A program made the translations under genes and the position numbers. The notes below the pieces were generated by a model. That model did not search any database. It was given only the letters and a program-made list of their open reading frames with translations, and had not been told where the DNA came from. From positions 62,001-126,000 of the forward strand of contig NZ_JAPUBN010000018.1 in NCBI RefSeq assembly GCF_026966905.1: a stretch of 64,000 bases of DNA, written 5' to 3'. Positions within the stretch are counted from its first letter, which is position 1, and each line of letters begins with the position of its first letter. Source of the stretch: Marinomonas phaeophyticola. GTDB lineage: Bacteria > Pseudomonadota > Gammaproteobacteria > Pseudomonadales > Marinomonadaceae. Positions 47,732 to 57,956 of this stretch are shown one piece after another.

Positions 47732-48598
47732 TTAGCTACTAAACACAACCGTACGGCTACCGTTTAAAAACACGCGTTTCTCAATATGGTAACGAATCGC
47801 ATTAAATAGCGTAATACGCTCCACATCTTGTCCTTTAGAGATTAGGTCCTCTGGATAAAAGGCATGATCAACCGTTTGAATTCCTTGAGTAATAATTGGC
47901 CCTTCATCTAGGTCATTATTAACGTAATGCGCTGTGGCTCCTACCATTTTCACGCCTTTTTCCCATGCTTGATGATAAGGTCGCGCGCCTTTAAATCCTG
48001 GAAGTAAAGAATGGTGAATATTAATGGCTTTACCGTTAAGCTGGTCACACATCCAAGGCGATAGCACCTGCATATAACGGGCTAATACCACTAATTCAGC
48101 ATCGTATTGATCTAATAATTCTATAATTTGTTTTTCTTGCTGAGGCTTAGTCTCTGCCGTAATTGGCAAATGGTAATAAGGAATATCATGCCATTCAGCT
48201 AATGCTTTCAGATCTGGATGATTGGATATAATAACCGGCACTTCAATGTTCAATTGACCCGTACGGTGACGATAAAGTAAATCATTTAAACAATGGTCGT
48301 ATTTAGACACGAGAATGGCAACACGTGGTTTGTGCTCGGGTTTTGTCAATTCCCATGTCATACCAAACTCAGTGGCCCGTGGCTCAAACTCCTCACCAAA
48401 CTGCTTGGCACTAAATGCTTCGTTTTGTGGTTGAAATTCAATACGAATAAAAAAACGTTTGGAAACATGATCATCAAAAGAGTGAATTTCATCCACATAA
48501 TTGCCCGCTTCAGCCATAAAACGAGTGACCACATCCACTGTCCCTAATTTACTTGGGCAGCTGGCGGTAAATATCCAAGGTTTCTTAATATGAACCAT
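47732..48598 (-). CDS. purU: Formyltetrahydrofolate deformylase
   Basis: 288 residues. An N-terminal ACT domain (IFTASCPSKLGTVDVVTRFM) precedes a formyltransferase-like catalytic domain with RVAILVSKYDHCLNDLLYRH, VVLARYMQVLSPWMCDQLNG, and the catalytic INIHHSLLPGFKGARPYHQA and GATAHYVNNDLDEGPII (Asn, His, Asp triad). It hydrolyses 10-formyl-THF to formate and THF, balancing the one-carbon pool. Its position after soxBDAG is the same as in pseudomonad sarcosine clusters, where it relieves C1 overload. AGGAGTAATAT precedes ATG. Confidence 0.94.
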   Translation of the reverse strand: MVHIKKPWIFTASCPSKLGTVDVVTRFMAEAGNYVDEIHSFDDHVSKRFFIRIEFQPQNEAFSAKQFGEEFEPRATEFGMTWELTKPEHKPRVAILVSKYDHCLNDLLYRHRTGQLNIEVPVIISNHPDLKALAEWHDIPYYHLPITAETKPQQEKQIIELLDQYDAELVVLARYMQVLSPWMCDQLNGKAINIHHSLLPGFKGARPYHQAWEKGVKMVGATAHYVNNDLDEGPIITQGIQTVDHAFYPEDLISKGQDVERITLFNAIRYHIEKRVFLNGSRTVVFSS

Positions 48599-48709
48599 AT
48601 ATTACTCCTAAAAGTGAGCGAGACTCATTCATTTCAATCAGAGAATGACACGCTGAAAACGATATGCGGCTTGCTCTATATCAGAACAAACCGCATCAAT
48701 AGACAGGGT

Positions 48710-49378
48710 TTAAGCGTCGATAACTAAACCAAATTCACGGCTGGTGTCTTGCAACCACAGCCAAATATAATCAGCAAAACTACGACGAATAATCAACTCA
48801 AAAGTGTGATCACCCTTACGACGAAGAATGGCCGTACTCTTCGCAAATGTCGTAGATACAACCTTCCCGATAGGAAAAACACTGGCATGCAAATCAACAG
48901 ACACCGAGCGCTTCAATACATCAATAGCATTTTCGCCAGACAGCTCTAAAACCGTTGAACCGCCACTGCTATTAACCAAAGAATAGTGACCAGGCATTTC
49001 AGTTCTAAACTTGGTTTCGATATCAAATGCTTCTAACCCAGGAGCTAAAATAAGCCATTCGTCAGGCGACAACCAACGAATCGAATAGTCCCCTTTTTCT
49101 ACCGATGTCAGAGGAGATAAAGGCAAAGCAAGACCCAGTACACGTTCAACCGCCGCTTTTTGCGCTTCGTCACCTTGATTACAACGCAAGGTTAAATGGC
49201 ATAACAATTTATGCTCACGTAAATGAACGCCTCCTGTTTTAGGGCCTTGTTGCGCTAAAGAGTCTAAATCCGCATGGTGTAACGGTGACTGTCCTTGAAT
49301 GGCAGCTGATGGCAATTGGTCCATTACAGCGGCTTTAATTGGTGTAACAGTCTCTTGAGCTGTTGTGTTATCAGACAT
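48710..49378 (-). CDS. soxG: Sarcosine oxidase gamma subunit
   Basis: 222 residues. Matches the gamma subunit of heterotetrameric sarcosine oxidase: GVHLREHKLLCHLTLRCNQG, YSIRWLSPDEWLILAPGLEA, and YSLVNSSGGSTVLELSGENA with the later KRSVSVDLHASVF. The structural subunit supports the alpha subunit near the THF site. Its ATG overlaps the soxA stop by eight bases (ATGTCTGA), with GGGGAG inside soxA, so it is translationally coupled. Confidence 0.92.
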   Translation of the reverse strand: MSDNTTAQETVTPIKAAVMDQLPSAAIQGQSPLHHADLDSLAQQGPKTGGVHLREHKLLCHLTLRCNQGDEAQKAAVERVLGLALPLSPLTSVEKGDYSIRWLSPDEWLILAPGLEAFDIETKFRTEMPGHYSLVNSSGGSTVLELSGENAIDVLKRSVSVDLHASVFPIGKVVSTTFAKSTAILRRKGDHTFELIIRRSFADYIWLWLQDTSREFGLVIDA

Positions 49379-52300
49379 TTTGACGCTCCCCTTTAGGATC
49401 TAAGAAGATAGGACTGCAAATTTCCGCTTCAATTACGGAACCATCAGCCAACGGGTAAAAAACACTTTCTCCCATTTTGCTAAGTCCGCCTTTAACAAAT
49501 CCCATAGCAATACTGTGGCCTAAATTTTCACTCCAATAGCTTGATGTAACATGACCAACCATTGGCATTGGGATCTGCGCGGTACGATCAAATACACCTT
49601 GAGCACCTTCAGGAATGACTTGCTTAGGGTCTTTGGTTTTCAAGCCGACTAATTGCTTACGATCTTCACGCATACAATCTTGACGGGCCATACCGCGTTT
49701 ACCAATAAAACTAAATGGCTTTTTAGCCGCAACACACCAACTCATGCCTAAATCATGTGGATGTACAGAGCCATCCGTATCCTGTCCGGCAATGATAAAG
49801 CCTTTCTCAGCACGTAATATGTGCATGGTTTCGGTACCATAAGGGGTTAAACTGTATTTTGCGCCAACCTCAAACAGTTTTTCCCAAACGTGCATGCCAT
49901 AATTTGCTTGGACGTTAATTTCAAAAGACAACTCACCTGTAAAGGAAATACGGAAAACACGCGCGGGCACACCAGCCACGGTAATTTGTTTCCAATCCAT
50001 GTAAGGGAAGTTTTCATTGGTAATATCATAATCCACTAATTCGGATAGCAGTTTGCGACTATTTGGGCCTGTCACGGTTAAGGTTGACCAATGGTCCGTT
50101 ACCGTATTGAAATAAACTTCCAGCTCCGGCCATTCAGTCTGATGGTAGATTTCTAGCCATTCAAGCACTCGTGCCGCACCACCAGTTGTTGTGGTCATTA
50201 AGAAGTGTTGATCGCCCAGACAAGCGGTTACACCGTCATCAAAGACCATACCGTCTTCACCACACATCAAGCCATAACGGCACTTGCCAACAGCTAGCTT
50301 GGCCCAAGCATTGGTATACACTCGACCTAAAAATTCACGAGCATCTTTGCCTTGAATATCAATTTTACCCAAGGTAGACGCATCCAAAATACCAACGCTA
50401 TTACGGACGGCAAGGCACTCTCTGTTCAAAGCGTCTTGCATAGATTCGGCACCTTGAGGGAAGTACCATGGACGTTTCCATTGACCCACATCCTCAAATT
50501 TTGCACCACGTTTAATATGCCACTGATGCATAGCAGAATAACGCTTAGGATCAAATAACTCACCACGATGACGGCCCGCAACCGCTCCAAAAGTAATCGG
50601 TGTATAGTTTGGACGGAAGATTGTCGTTCCGGTTTCAGGAATCGTTTTATTCAATATCTTCGCGGCAACAGCCATGCCATTGATATTACCTAGCTTACCT
50701 TGATCCGTACCAAATCCCATTGCGGTATAACGTTTCACGTGCTCAATGGATTCAAAACCTTCACGACACGCCAACTCAATGCCAGCCGCCGTCACGTCAT
50801 TCTGATAATCAACAAATTGCTTTGGCGCTTGTGACGTTGGTTTAATATGAGGGATATGGAATAAAGACATAGGTGCATCTTGCACAGCAACCTTAGCTTT
50901 TGGTAAAACAAGTTCAACCGCTGGCAAACCTAATTCGCTCAATGCCTTTTGACCCGCCGCAAAGCCTTCGCTTAACGCGGCGGCTAGTTCATATTGACCG
51001 TTAATACCACCTGCGGTTAATTGCTTTTGTAGCGTTTTACCAGGTAAGAAACCAACAATTTCATCGTTCCAAATTGGACGGCTGCCAGTATGGCAAGATA
51101 AATGAATAACAGGGCTCCAACCTCCTGTTGATGCCACGGTATCAGCACTTAATGCTTTAATCGCACCAGTCACTTTATTACCATCTTGGCTGATAGGCGC
51201 TATCGATACACCTGTGACTCGTTTACCACCTTGTACTTCAATAACAGCAGAGCCAAGAATGATATTAATGCCTTTTGCACGCGCCGCTTGTGCACGACTA
51301 CCATTCGCAGCAGTACGTGTATCCACAATAGCCGCTACGCGTCGACCAGCCTCATGCCAATCTAACGCCGCTTGATAGCCATAGTCATTGGTTGTCATAA
51401 GTACCAGTTCATTGCCTGGAACCACACCATAGCGATTGATGTAGGTTGAGACGGCACTCGCCACCATACAACCTGGAACATCATTGTTACCATACACTAG
51501 AGGACGATCATGGGCACCCGTAGCCAGTACGACCCATTTCGCACGTACCTTATGCATACGTTGACGAGCCTGAAGCGCTGGCGCTATATCCGCTAAATGA
51601 TCCGTGCAACGCTCATGAATAGTGACAAAATTATGGTCGTGATATCCATTCACCGTTGAGCGAGGTAACAAGATCACATTTTCAAAAGCACTCAACTCTG
51701 CAACGACAGACGCAACCCACTCAGCCGCCGGTTTTCCATCAAGCGTTTCTTTGGTGCTAAGTAAACAACCACCGAATTCGTTTTGCTCGTCCGCTATCAT
51801 CACGCGGGCACCACTTCTTGCTGCCGTTAATGCCGCCGCTAAACCAGCAGGGCCAGCCCCCACAATTAACACATCACAATGATGGTTAATGTGATCATAG
51901 CTATCTGGATCATTTTTCTTAGGCGAACGACCAAGACCAGCCGCTTTACGAATCATGGTTTCGTAGTTTTCCCATAGGGATTGGGGAAACATAAAGGTTT
52001 TATAATAAAACCCTGGTGGCATTAGATTCCCGCCAAGTTTACCAACCATCCCCATGATATCGGTTTCAACACTTGGCCAACCGTTTGTGGAAGCGGATAC
52101 TAGACCATTAAACAATTCTTGTTGGGTTGCTCGCACATTAGGCACTTGGGTTGCTTCTGTTGCCCCCAACTGCAAAACCGCATTCGGTTCTTCAGCACCG
52201 GCGGCAACAATGCCTCGTGGTCGACTGTATTTAAAACTACGACCAACCAGATCAATACCGTTGGCTAACATGGCAGACGCTAATGTATCACCCTTAAAGC

Positions 52301-52388
52301 CTTGATATTCTTTACCGTTATAAGAAAAAGTAAGCGATTGAGAGCGGTCGATTCGGCCTCCATTTTGAAGGCGGTTTTTCTGTGTCAT
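49371..52388 (-). CDS. soxA: Sarcosine oxidase alpha subunit
   Basis: 1005 residues from ATG 52388 (MTQKNRLQNGGRIDRSQSLT), chosen because AGGAGCGGAACC precedes it; the frame extends 15 codons upstream. Residues 1-130 are 2Fe-2S-ferredoxin-like. The NAD-binding domain has CDVLIVGAGPAGLAAALTAA; the C-terminal half is an aminomethyltransferase-like (GcvT) THF domain with LGRVYTNAWAKLAVGKCRYG and TLTVTGPNSRKLLSELVDYD. The complex converts sarcosine, THF and O2 to glycine, 5,10-methylene-THF and H2O2. It follows soxD by ten bases. Confidence 0.95.
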   Translation of the reverse strand: MTQKNRLQNGGRIDRSQSLTFSYNGKEYQGFKGDTLASAMLANGIDLVGRSFKYSRPRGIVAAGAEEPNAVLQLGATEATQVPNVRATQQELFNGLVSASTNGWPSVETDIMGMVGKLGGNLMPPGFYYKTFMFPQSLWENYETMIRKAAGLGRSPKKNDPDSYDHINHHCDVLIVGAGPAGLAAALTAARSGARVMIADEQNEFGGCLLSTKETLDGKPAAEWVASVVAELSAFENVILLPRSTVNGYHDHNFVTIHERCTDHLADIAPALQARQRMHKVRAKWVVLATGAHDRPLVYGNNDVPGCMVASAVSTYINRYGVVPGNELVLMTTNDYGYQAALDWHEAGRRVAAIVDTRTAANGSRAQAARAKGINIILGSAVIEVQGGKRVTGVSIAPISQDGNKVTGAIKALSADTVASTGGWSPVIHLSCHTGSRPIWNDEIVGFLPGKTLQKQLTAGGINGQYELAAALSEGFAAGQKALSELGLPAVELVLPKAKVAVQDAPMSLFHIPHIKPTSQAPKQFVDYQNDVTAAGIELACREGFESIEHVKRYTAMGFGTDQGKLGNINGMAVAAKILNKTIPETGTTIFRPNYTPITFGAVAGRHRGELFDPKRYSAMHQWHIKRGAKFEDVGQWKRPWYFPQGAESMQDALNRECLAVRNSVGILDASTLGKIDIQGKDAREFLGRVYTNAWAKLAVGKCRYGLMCGEDGMVFDDGVTACLGDQHFLMTTTTGGAARVLEWLEIYHQTEWPELEVYFNTVTDHWSTLTVTGPNSRKLLSELVDYDITNENFPYMDWKQITVAGVPARVFRISFTGELSFEINVQANYGMHVWEKLFEVGAKYSLTPYGTETMHILRAEKGFIIAGQDTDGSVHPHDLGMSWCVAAKKPFSFIGKRGMARQDCMREDRKQLVGLKTKDPKQVIPEGAQGVFDRTAQIPMPMVGHVTSSYWSENLGHSIAMGFVKGGLSKMGESVFYPLADGSVIEAEICSPIFLDPKGERQNV

Positions 52389-52398
52389 GGTTCCGCTC

Positions 52399-52686
52399 CT
52401 ATGATTCAGCGACAATAGATGGCTTTTCGCCAATCTTATAAACTTCTTTTATTTCATACGTTTGGGTGTCACGTGTCATATTGAAAAATTTACGACACCC
52501 AGCCGCATGTACCCACAACTCATGATGAATACCACGTGGATTTTTACGGAAGAACAAATACGTTCCCCACTCTTCATCAGTACAGGAATCGGGATCAAGA
52601 GGACGAGGAAGATGCGCCTGTCCTGCTGCATGAAATTCTTCTTCTTCACGGTATTCCGCGCAATGCGGACAATAGATATGATACAT
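52399..52686 (-). CDS. soxD: Sarcosine oxidase delta subunit
   Basis: 95 residues. The zinc-binding motif is YCPHCAEYREEEEFHAAGQA with a later His and Cys in HELWVHAAGCRKFFNMTRDT, as in all SoxD. AGGAGCTGATAAAT precedes ATG. It sits between soxB (15 bases upstream) and soxA. Confidence 0.95.
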   Translation of the reverse strand: MYHIYCPHCAEYREEEEFHAAGQAHLPRPLDPDSCTDEEWGTYLFFRKNPRGIHHELWVHAAGCRKFFNMTRDTQTYEIKEVYKIGEKPSIVAES

Positions 52687-52701
52687 ATTTATCAGCTCCT
52701 A

Positions 52702-53955
52702 TTAATGCGCTACGCCAGCGGCGCCATGTTCATCGATCAAGGCTCCGTTATGGAAACGGAACATAGAGAAAGGCTCAGCCATTGGGTGCATTTCACCTTT
52801 CGCTAATGAAGCGGCAAAGACGTTGCCAGAACCAGGCGTTGCTTTAAAGCCACCCGTTCCCCAACCGCAATTAAAGAATAAATTTTTAACCGGCGTCTTA
52901 CTAATAATTGGACACGCATCTGGACACGTATCAACAATGCCGCCCCATTGACGGTTCATTCGTACTCGGCTGAAAATAGGGAATAGCTCAACAATCGCTT
53001 GTACCGTGTGTTCTATCGTTTGATAAGAGCCTCGTTGACCATATCCATTGTAGCCATCAATACCAGCACCGATAACTAGATCACCTTTATCGGATTGACT
53101 GACATAACCATGTACATGATTAGACATAACGACAGTATCCAAGATCGGCTTAATGGGTTCTGATACCAAAGCTTGTAACGGATGCGATTCTAACGGTAAT
53201 TCAAAACCCGCCATTTTAGCGATAACACTTGAGTTACCCGCCACTACAGAGCCCACTCGATCCGCCATGATGTCACCATAACGATTGGTTTTTACGCCGG
53301 TAATCGTGCCATCTTCAATAATAAGGTCCGTTACTTCCGTTTGTTGAATAAGATCAACACCATAAGAGTCTGCACCCCGAGCAAATCCCCAAGCAACAGC
53401 ATCATGACGAGCAACGCCCCCACGCGGCTGCCATGAAGCCCCCATAACCGGGTAACGTGTATTCTGCGAACAATCCATGTGCGGCACAATTTCTTTGATT
53501 TGCTGGGGGTCCAGAACTTCACCGTCAATGCCATTTAAGCGATTGGCATTTACTCGACGTTCGATATCACGCATGTCTTGCAAGGTGTGACCTAAGTTCA
53601 ATACACCACGTTGCGAAAACATCACGTTATAATTTAAATCTTGAGACAAGCCTTCCCACAATTTCATTGCATGTTCATAGAGGTGAGCCGCTTCATCCCA
53701 CAGATAGTTAGAACGCACAATTGTCGTATTACGAGCCGTATTACCGCCACCTAAATACCCTTTCTCGATCACGGCAACATTGGTAATACCATGCTCTTTC
53801 GCAAGATAATAAGCCGTCGCTAAACCATGACCACCGCCGCCAATAATAATCACATCGTATTTTTTCTTTGGCGTTGGATTACGCCATGTACGCTGCCAAT
53901 TTTCATGGTGTGAAAAACTGTGTTTTAGTAACCCGAAACCTGAATAATGCTGCAT
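52702..53955 (-). CDS. soxB: Sarcosine oxidase beta subunit
   Basis: 417 residues. The FAD-binding loop is [20 protein letters not shown]; the covalent FMN His region and sarcosine site follow ([20 protein letters not shown], and the C-terminal [20 protein letters not shown]). It oxidises sarcosine to the imine and passes electrons via NAD/FMN to O2. GGAGCTGACGAT precedes ATG. The glyA gene lies 81 bases upstream on the same strand, giving glyA-soxB-D-A-G-purU, the standard arrangement. Confidence 0.95.
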   Translation of the reverse strand: MQHYSGFGLLKHSFSHHENWQRTWRNPTPKKKYDVIIIGGGGHGLATAYYLAKEHGITNVAVIEKGYLGGGNTARNTTIVRSNYLWDEAAHLYEHAMKLWEGLSQDLNYNVMFSQRGVLNLGHTLQDMRDIERRVNANRLNGIDGEVLDPQQIKEIVPHMDCSQNTRYPVMGASWQPRGGVARHDAVAWGFARGADSYGVDLIQQTEVTDLIIEDGTITGVKTNRYGDIMADRVGSVVAGNSSVIAKMAGFELPLESHPLQALVSEPIKPILDTVVMSNHVHGYVSQSDKGDLVIGAGIDGYNGYGQRGSYQTIEHTVQAIVELFPIFSRVRMNRQWGGIVDTCPDACPIISKTPVKNLFFNCGWGTGGFKATPGSGNVFAASLAKGEMHPMAEPFSMFRFHNGALIDEHGAAGVAH

Positions 53956-54036
53956 ATCGTCAGCTCCTATGCATTTCAGCCGCTTACTGCAAAAGTAAAG
54001 CGGCTAAGATTCTTTTATATAAATAAGTGTTGCTGT

Positions 54037-55305
54037 TTATCGATACACTGGGTAATCAGCACACAAGGCTTTTACACACTCTTTTACTTCAACTATTTTA
54101 CTTTCAAGCGCGTCAGGTTGATCAAGTACATCCAGTAAATCAGCAATCCAACCTGATAACTGTCGACACTCCGCTTCTTTGAAGCCGCGGGTTGTTACCA
54201 CAGGAGAGCCGATGCGCAGACCAGACGTCACAAACGGTGATTGAGGATCACCTGGAACCGCATTCTTGTTAACTGTGATATTGGCTTTACCTAGAGCGGC
54301 ATCAGCTGCTTTACCAGTTAACCCCTGCTTAATCAAACTTAATAGAAATAGGTGATTGTCTGTACCACCAGAGACGATTTCAAAGCCACGCTCAATCAAT
54401 ACTTCTGCCATCGCCTTCGCATTTTTCACAACTTGCGTCTGATAGGCCGTAAACTCTGGATCTAATGCTTCCTTAAATGCAACCGCTTTAGCGGCAATAA
54501 CATGCATTAACGGCCCACCTTGTCCTCCAGGAAAGACTGCTGAGTTCAATTTCTTTTCTAAAACGCTGTCACGAGACAAAATCAAGCCACCACGCGGTCC
54601 TCGTAAGGTTTTGTGGGTGGTGGTCGTTACAACATCAGCAAATGGCACTGGATTTGGGTATAAACCTGCCGCCACCAGACCGGCCACATGAGCCATATCC
54701 ACAAATAAGAAAGCGCCTACCTTGTCTGCGATTTCGCGAAATTTAGCCCAATCAACAATACGTGAATACGCTGAGAAGCCAGCCACAATCATTTTAGGTT
54801 TATGTTCAACGGCTAAACGCTCTACTTCCGCATAATCAATTTCACCCGTTGCTTCATTCAAGCCATATTGAATCGCATTGTATATTTTCCCAGAGAAATT
54901 AACGTGTGAACCATGAGTCAAATGACCACCATGTGCCAAGCTCATCCCCAACACGGTATCTCCTGGTTCACACAGGGCCATATAAACAGCCGCATTAGCT
55001 TGTGAGCCAGAGTGAGGTTGTACGTTCGCGTATTCCGCACCGAATAATTCCTTCGCACGATCTAACGCTAACTGTTCAACCACGTCTACGTATTCACAAC
55101 CGCCGTAATAGCGTTTTTCTGGATACCCTTCAGCGTATTTATTGGTCAGCACTGACCCTTGAGCTTGCATCACTCTTGGGCTAGTATAGTTTTCCGAGGC
55201 GATCAATTCGATATGCTCTTCCTGGCGAATCTCTTCTTTACCCATCGCATTCCATAGAACATCATCATATCCCTGAATTTGATCTTTTTTATTGAACATA
55301 CTCAC
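54037..55305 (-). CDS. glyA: Serine hydroxymethyltransferase
   Basis: 422 residues of the PLP fold type I family. [40 protein letters not shown], the PLP-Lys in [20 protein letters not shown] and [20 protein letters not shown] are all present. It interconverts glycine plus methylene-THF with serine plus THF, here taking the two products of sarcosine oxidase together to serine. AAGAGGTGAGT precedes ATG. First gene of the sox operon; probably a catabolic copy in addition to a housekeeping one elsewhere. Confidence 0.96.
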   Translation of the reverse strand: MSMFNKKDQIQGYDDVLWNAMGKEEIRQEEHIELIASENYTSPRVMQAQGSVLTNKYAEGYPEKRYYGGCEYVDVVEQLALDRAKELFGAEYANVQPHSGSQANAAVYMALCEPGDTVLGMSLAHGGHLTHGSHVNFSGKIYNAIQYGLNEATGEIDYAEVERLAVEHKPKMIVAGFSAYSRIVDWAKFREIADKVGAFLFVDMAHVAGLVAAGLYPNPVPFADVVTTTTHKTLRGPRGGLILSRDSVLEKKLNSAVFPGGQGGPLMHVIAAKAVAFKEALDPEFTAYQTQVVKNAKAMAEVLIERGFEIVSGGTDNHLFLLSLIKQGLTGKAADAALGKANITVNKNAVPGDPQSPFVTSGLRIGSPVVTTRGFKEAECRQLSGWIADLLDVLDQPDALESKIVEVKECVKALCADYPVYR

Positions 55306-55726
55306 CTCTTATTCTCTATGTCAGGCCTCACTTAAGGGACAAGACCGTGATCGTGAAAGCTACGCTTATTTCAGTGATTTTTCATACTGAGGCAAAGCGG
55401 ATACTGATAAAAATCTCTTAGTAGATTTCACCTAATATAGCGCTTACCTCTCACCTCCCTATGCTTGCATACGACTCCCTATTGCGCAGATACGACAAAA
55501 ATGCGTGTTTTGAAAACGACAACAACTCTTTTATTCATAACCGAAGTCTCTTATTTTGACAGCTACCTTGCTTCCATGAAATCAGCGGCTATGGCCCATG
55601 ACACAAGTAATAGCGCTTTTTGAACCGTAACAAAAAAATAAAACAAAAGGATCTATCATGAATTTGCAGAAAACGACATGGGGCGTAAATATTCTTAAAC
55701 CTATTCGACACGACAAACTGGGTTCA
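55306..55726. other. Leader/promoter region of the glyA-sox operon
   Basis: 421 bases between the LysR gene (ending at 55727) and the glyA start. I looked for a glycine riboswitch on the minus strand and did not find its conserved blocks. It should contain the operon promoter and a LysR or other activator site, which I cannot locate with confidence. Confidence 0.55.
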
Positions 55727-56719
55727 CTATGTCTCTAAAGTCCCTCGTCCAACCCAGGTTTTTTCTTCTTGGATTACAGCCAAAAACCATTTCTTAAATA
55801 CCCCAAACACTTCATGCTCCTGCTTGCTTTCTGCATAAGTTAAGTAATGCAATTTTTCCTTATAAATGGCTTCTGAAGTACCCACTCTGACTAACCACCC
55901 TTGTTCAATCATAGGCATCACCAAATGATGCCAGCCTAAACTCACACCTTGATGATTTAAAACCATTTGGATCAACATATTGTAATCATTAGCATTAAAG
56001 GTATGACGGTCTCGATTAAAGCGGATTTCACCACCACCGGCTTGACGATCAAGCCACACCTCCCAATCAACATGCTCTGCAATTTGCGAGCGTCCGTATG
56101 GGCTCAAGTTCAGTAGTGTGGTGTTTTTAAGCCCTTCTAATGTGGTTATTTCTGGATGTTGCTTTAAATAAAGCGGGGAACAGACAGGATAAATGGAATC
56201 GAAAAAGAGAGGAATAGAATGATACCCCTCCCTCGGATCACTGACTTTATTAATAAAGATATCAGGATGAATACCAGGCTCCATTTGAAGAAAGTTACTG
56301 GTTGTTACGACAGTCACATCAATATCAGGGTTTTCAGCAAAAAACTGCGGCAAACGAGTCGATAACCAAAACGCGGAAAAAGCTGGGGAACAGCAAATCA
56401 CTAACTCTTGCTTTCCCTGTTTATGATTTTGTATTCGCTGCGATACTTGAGCAATATTAACAAACGATAAATACGCCGCATCATAAAAAGTTACTCCAGC
56501 TTCCGTCAATTCAACCGCTCTCCCAGAACGCTTAAACAAAGCCACACCTAAAGACGCCTCCAGTTCTCTGATTTGCCGACTAATCGCCGCTTGCGTAACG
56601 CAAAGAGCCTCCGCTGCTCGAGTGAAGTTTTGGTATTTAGCCGCCGCGACGAAAGACCTAACGGCTCGAAGAGAAGGCATTTTTACCAGAATCTGATCCG
56701 GTTCTACGTGTTTGACCAT
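55727..56719 (-). CDS. LysR-family transcriptional regulator (GcvA-like)
   Basis: 330 residues. The HTH is MPSLRAVRSFVAAAKYQNFT, RAAEALCVTQAAISRQIREL, typical of GcvA-type LysR proteins; the effector domain follows from about residue 105 (LVICCSPAFSAFWLSTRLPQ). It is the last gene of the catabolic string, 62 bases after the GbcB-like gene, and 421 bases ahead of glyA on the same strand. I infer it regulates these amine-catabolism genes, although in Pseudomonas the comparable regulator GbdR is AraC-type. AGGAGAGGCG precedes ATG somewhat distantly. Confidence 0.88.
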   Translation of the reverse strand: MVKHVEPDQILVKMPSLRAVRSFVAAAKYQNFTRAAEALCVTQAAISRQIRELEASLGVALFKRSGRAVELTEAGVTFYDAAYLSFVNIAQVSQRIQNHKQGKQELVICCSPAFSAFWLSTRLPQFFAENPDIDVTVVTTSNFLQMEPGIHPDIFINKVSDPREGYHSIPLFFDSIYPVCSPLYLKQHPEITTLEGLKNTTLLNLSPYGRSQIAEHVDWEVWLDRQAGGGEIRFNRDRHTFNANDYNMLIQMVLNHQGVSLGWHHLVMPMIEQGWLVRVGTSEAIYKEKLHYLTYAESKQEHEVFGVFKKWFLAVIQEEKTWVGRGTLET

Positions 56720-56781
56720 GATAACGCGCCTCTCCTATGAATAAGCCTGTATTAAGGTTTTATGATGTCATTCCATCACGG

Positions 56782-57891
56782 CTAGGACTCGATAACTAAG
56801 TCACTTTGAATACTACTGCAACAGGTCAAGATATAACCTTCTGCGATTTCTTCATCACTAATACCACCACCTTGAAGCATCTCGAACTCACCAGAAATGA
56901 CTTTCACTCGACAGGCACCACAAATTCCAATACCGCAGGCTTTAGAAATATTAACACCAGCCTCGGCAGCCGCTTCATTAATGTTTGAACCACGGTCCAC
57001 TTCAATCACTTGATCAGAGTCGGCAAAACGTAGAGAGACTAAGTCTTTCGGCTGCTGATCTTGAATTTCCGCCATTTCAGCGTGCTTTTCTGCTTGCGCA
57101 ACATCCGCCACCGGCGTCGCCCCAAAAGACTCTTCATGGTAATGACTCATGTCAAAACCATTCGATTCCAACATGGATTTTACAGCCGACATATAAGGTG
57201 TAGGACCGCAACAAAAGACTTCTCTTTCACGGAAATCAGGGGCAATTAAATTCAACATGTGAATATTTAAGTATCCGCGATAACCATCCCATGCCTGTCC
57301 TATCTCAGTTTTTTCACAAATTAAATGCGATTTGAAATTATCAATACGCGAAGACATATACGATAATTCATGACGATAAATAATGTCTTTTGGTGTGCGA
57401 GCACTGTGGGCAAACACATAATCAACTTCAGAATCGGTATCGAACCACCAGCGAGCCATAGACATAACAGGCGTAATGCCAACACCACCGGACAAGAGCA
57501 GCACTTTTTCTGCAGGAAAATCCATACAGTTAAACTGACCGACAGGACCATGAATCGCTAATTGATCACCGGATTTCAAATTGTCGTGCAGCCAGTTTGA
57601 CACTAAGCCACCGGGAACACGTTTAACGGTAATAGAGAAACTGTAAGGGATAGAGGGTGAACTGGATATCGTGTAAGAACGCATCACTCTTTCACCATTA
57701 ATTTCAAGCTCTAATGTGACGAACTGACCTGGCTTAAATAAGAATAAGACGGGGTGATTCATATTAAAGGTAAAGGTAGTAACATCATGAGTTTCTGCAA
57801 TCACCTTTGCACACCGCACCATGTGACGGCCATTAGTCCAAGTTTGGGAAACCATGGGATTCAAAAAATCAGAAGTATTAAATTCACTCAT
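56782..57891 (-). CDS. gbcB: GbcB-like ferredoxin-type reductase (Rieske demethylase electron donor)
   Basis: 369 residues. FAD domain RVMRSYTISSSPSIPYSFSI, NAD domain LLLSGGVGITPVMSMARWWF and EVFCCGPTPYMSAVKSMLES, then a C-terminal plant-type 2Fe-2S domain with KACGIGICGACRVKVISGEF and a final Cys in YILTCCSSIQSD. This layout matches GbcB, which feeds electrons to the Rieske oxygenase GbcA that demethylates glycine betaine. No gbcA-type gene is in this window, so either it lies elsewhere or the reductase serves another Rieske demethylase such as a proline-betaine type. The symbol is by similarity only. AGGAAAAGACA precedes ATG. Confidence 0.78.
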   Translation of the reverse strand: MSEFNTSDFLNPMVSQTWTNGRHMVRCAKVIAETHDVTTFTFNMNHPVLFLFKPGQFVTLELEINGERVMRSYTISSSPSIPYSFSITVKRVPGGLVSNWLHDNLKSGDQLAIHGPVGQFNCMDFPAEKVLLLSGGVGITPVMSMARWWFDTDSEVDYVFAHSARTPKDIIYRHELSYMSSRIDNFKSHLICEKTEIGQAWDGYRGYLNIHMLNLIAPDFREREVFCCGPTPYMSAVKSMLESNGFDMSHYHEESFGATPVADVAQAEKHAEMAEIQDQQPKDLVSLRFADSDQVIEVDRGSNINEAAAEAGVNISKACGIGICGACRVKVISGEFEMLQGGGISDEEIAEGYILTCCSSIQSDLVIES

Positions 57892-57956
57892 TGTCTTTTC
57901 CTATAAAAAAACCGTCTTTCGGTGCTGTTAAGATCAAAGTTTATGCCTAATAGGGT

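Noticed and set aside
53947..54138. 63-codon plus-strand frame near soxB/glyA
   Set aside because: Antisense to the glyA end and the spacer; no start signal.
55306..55726. Glycine riboswitch ahead of glyA-sox
   Set aside because: Expected from the pathway, but the conserved aptamer blocks are not present on either strand.
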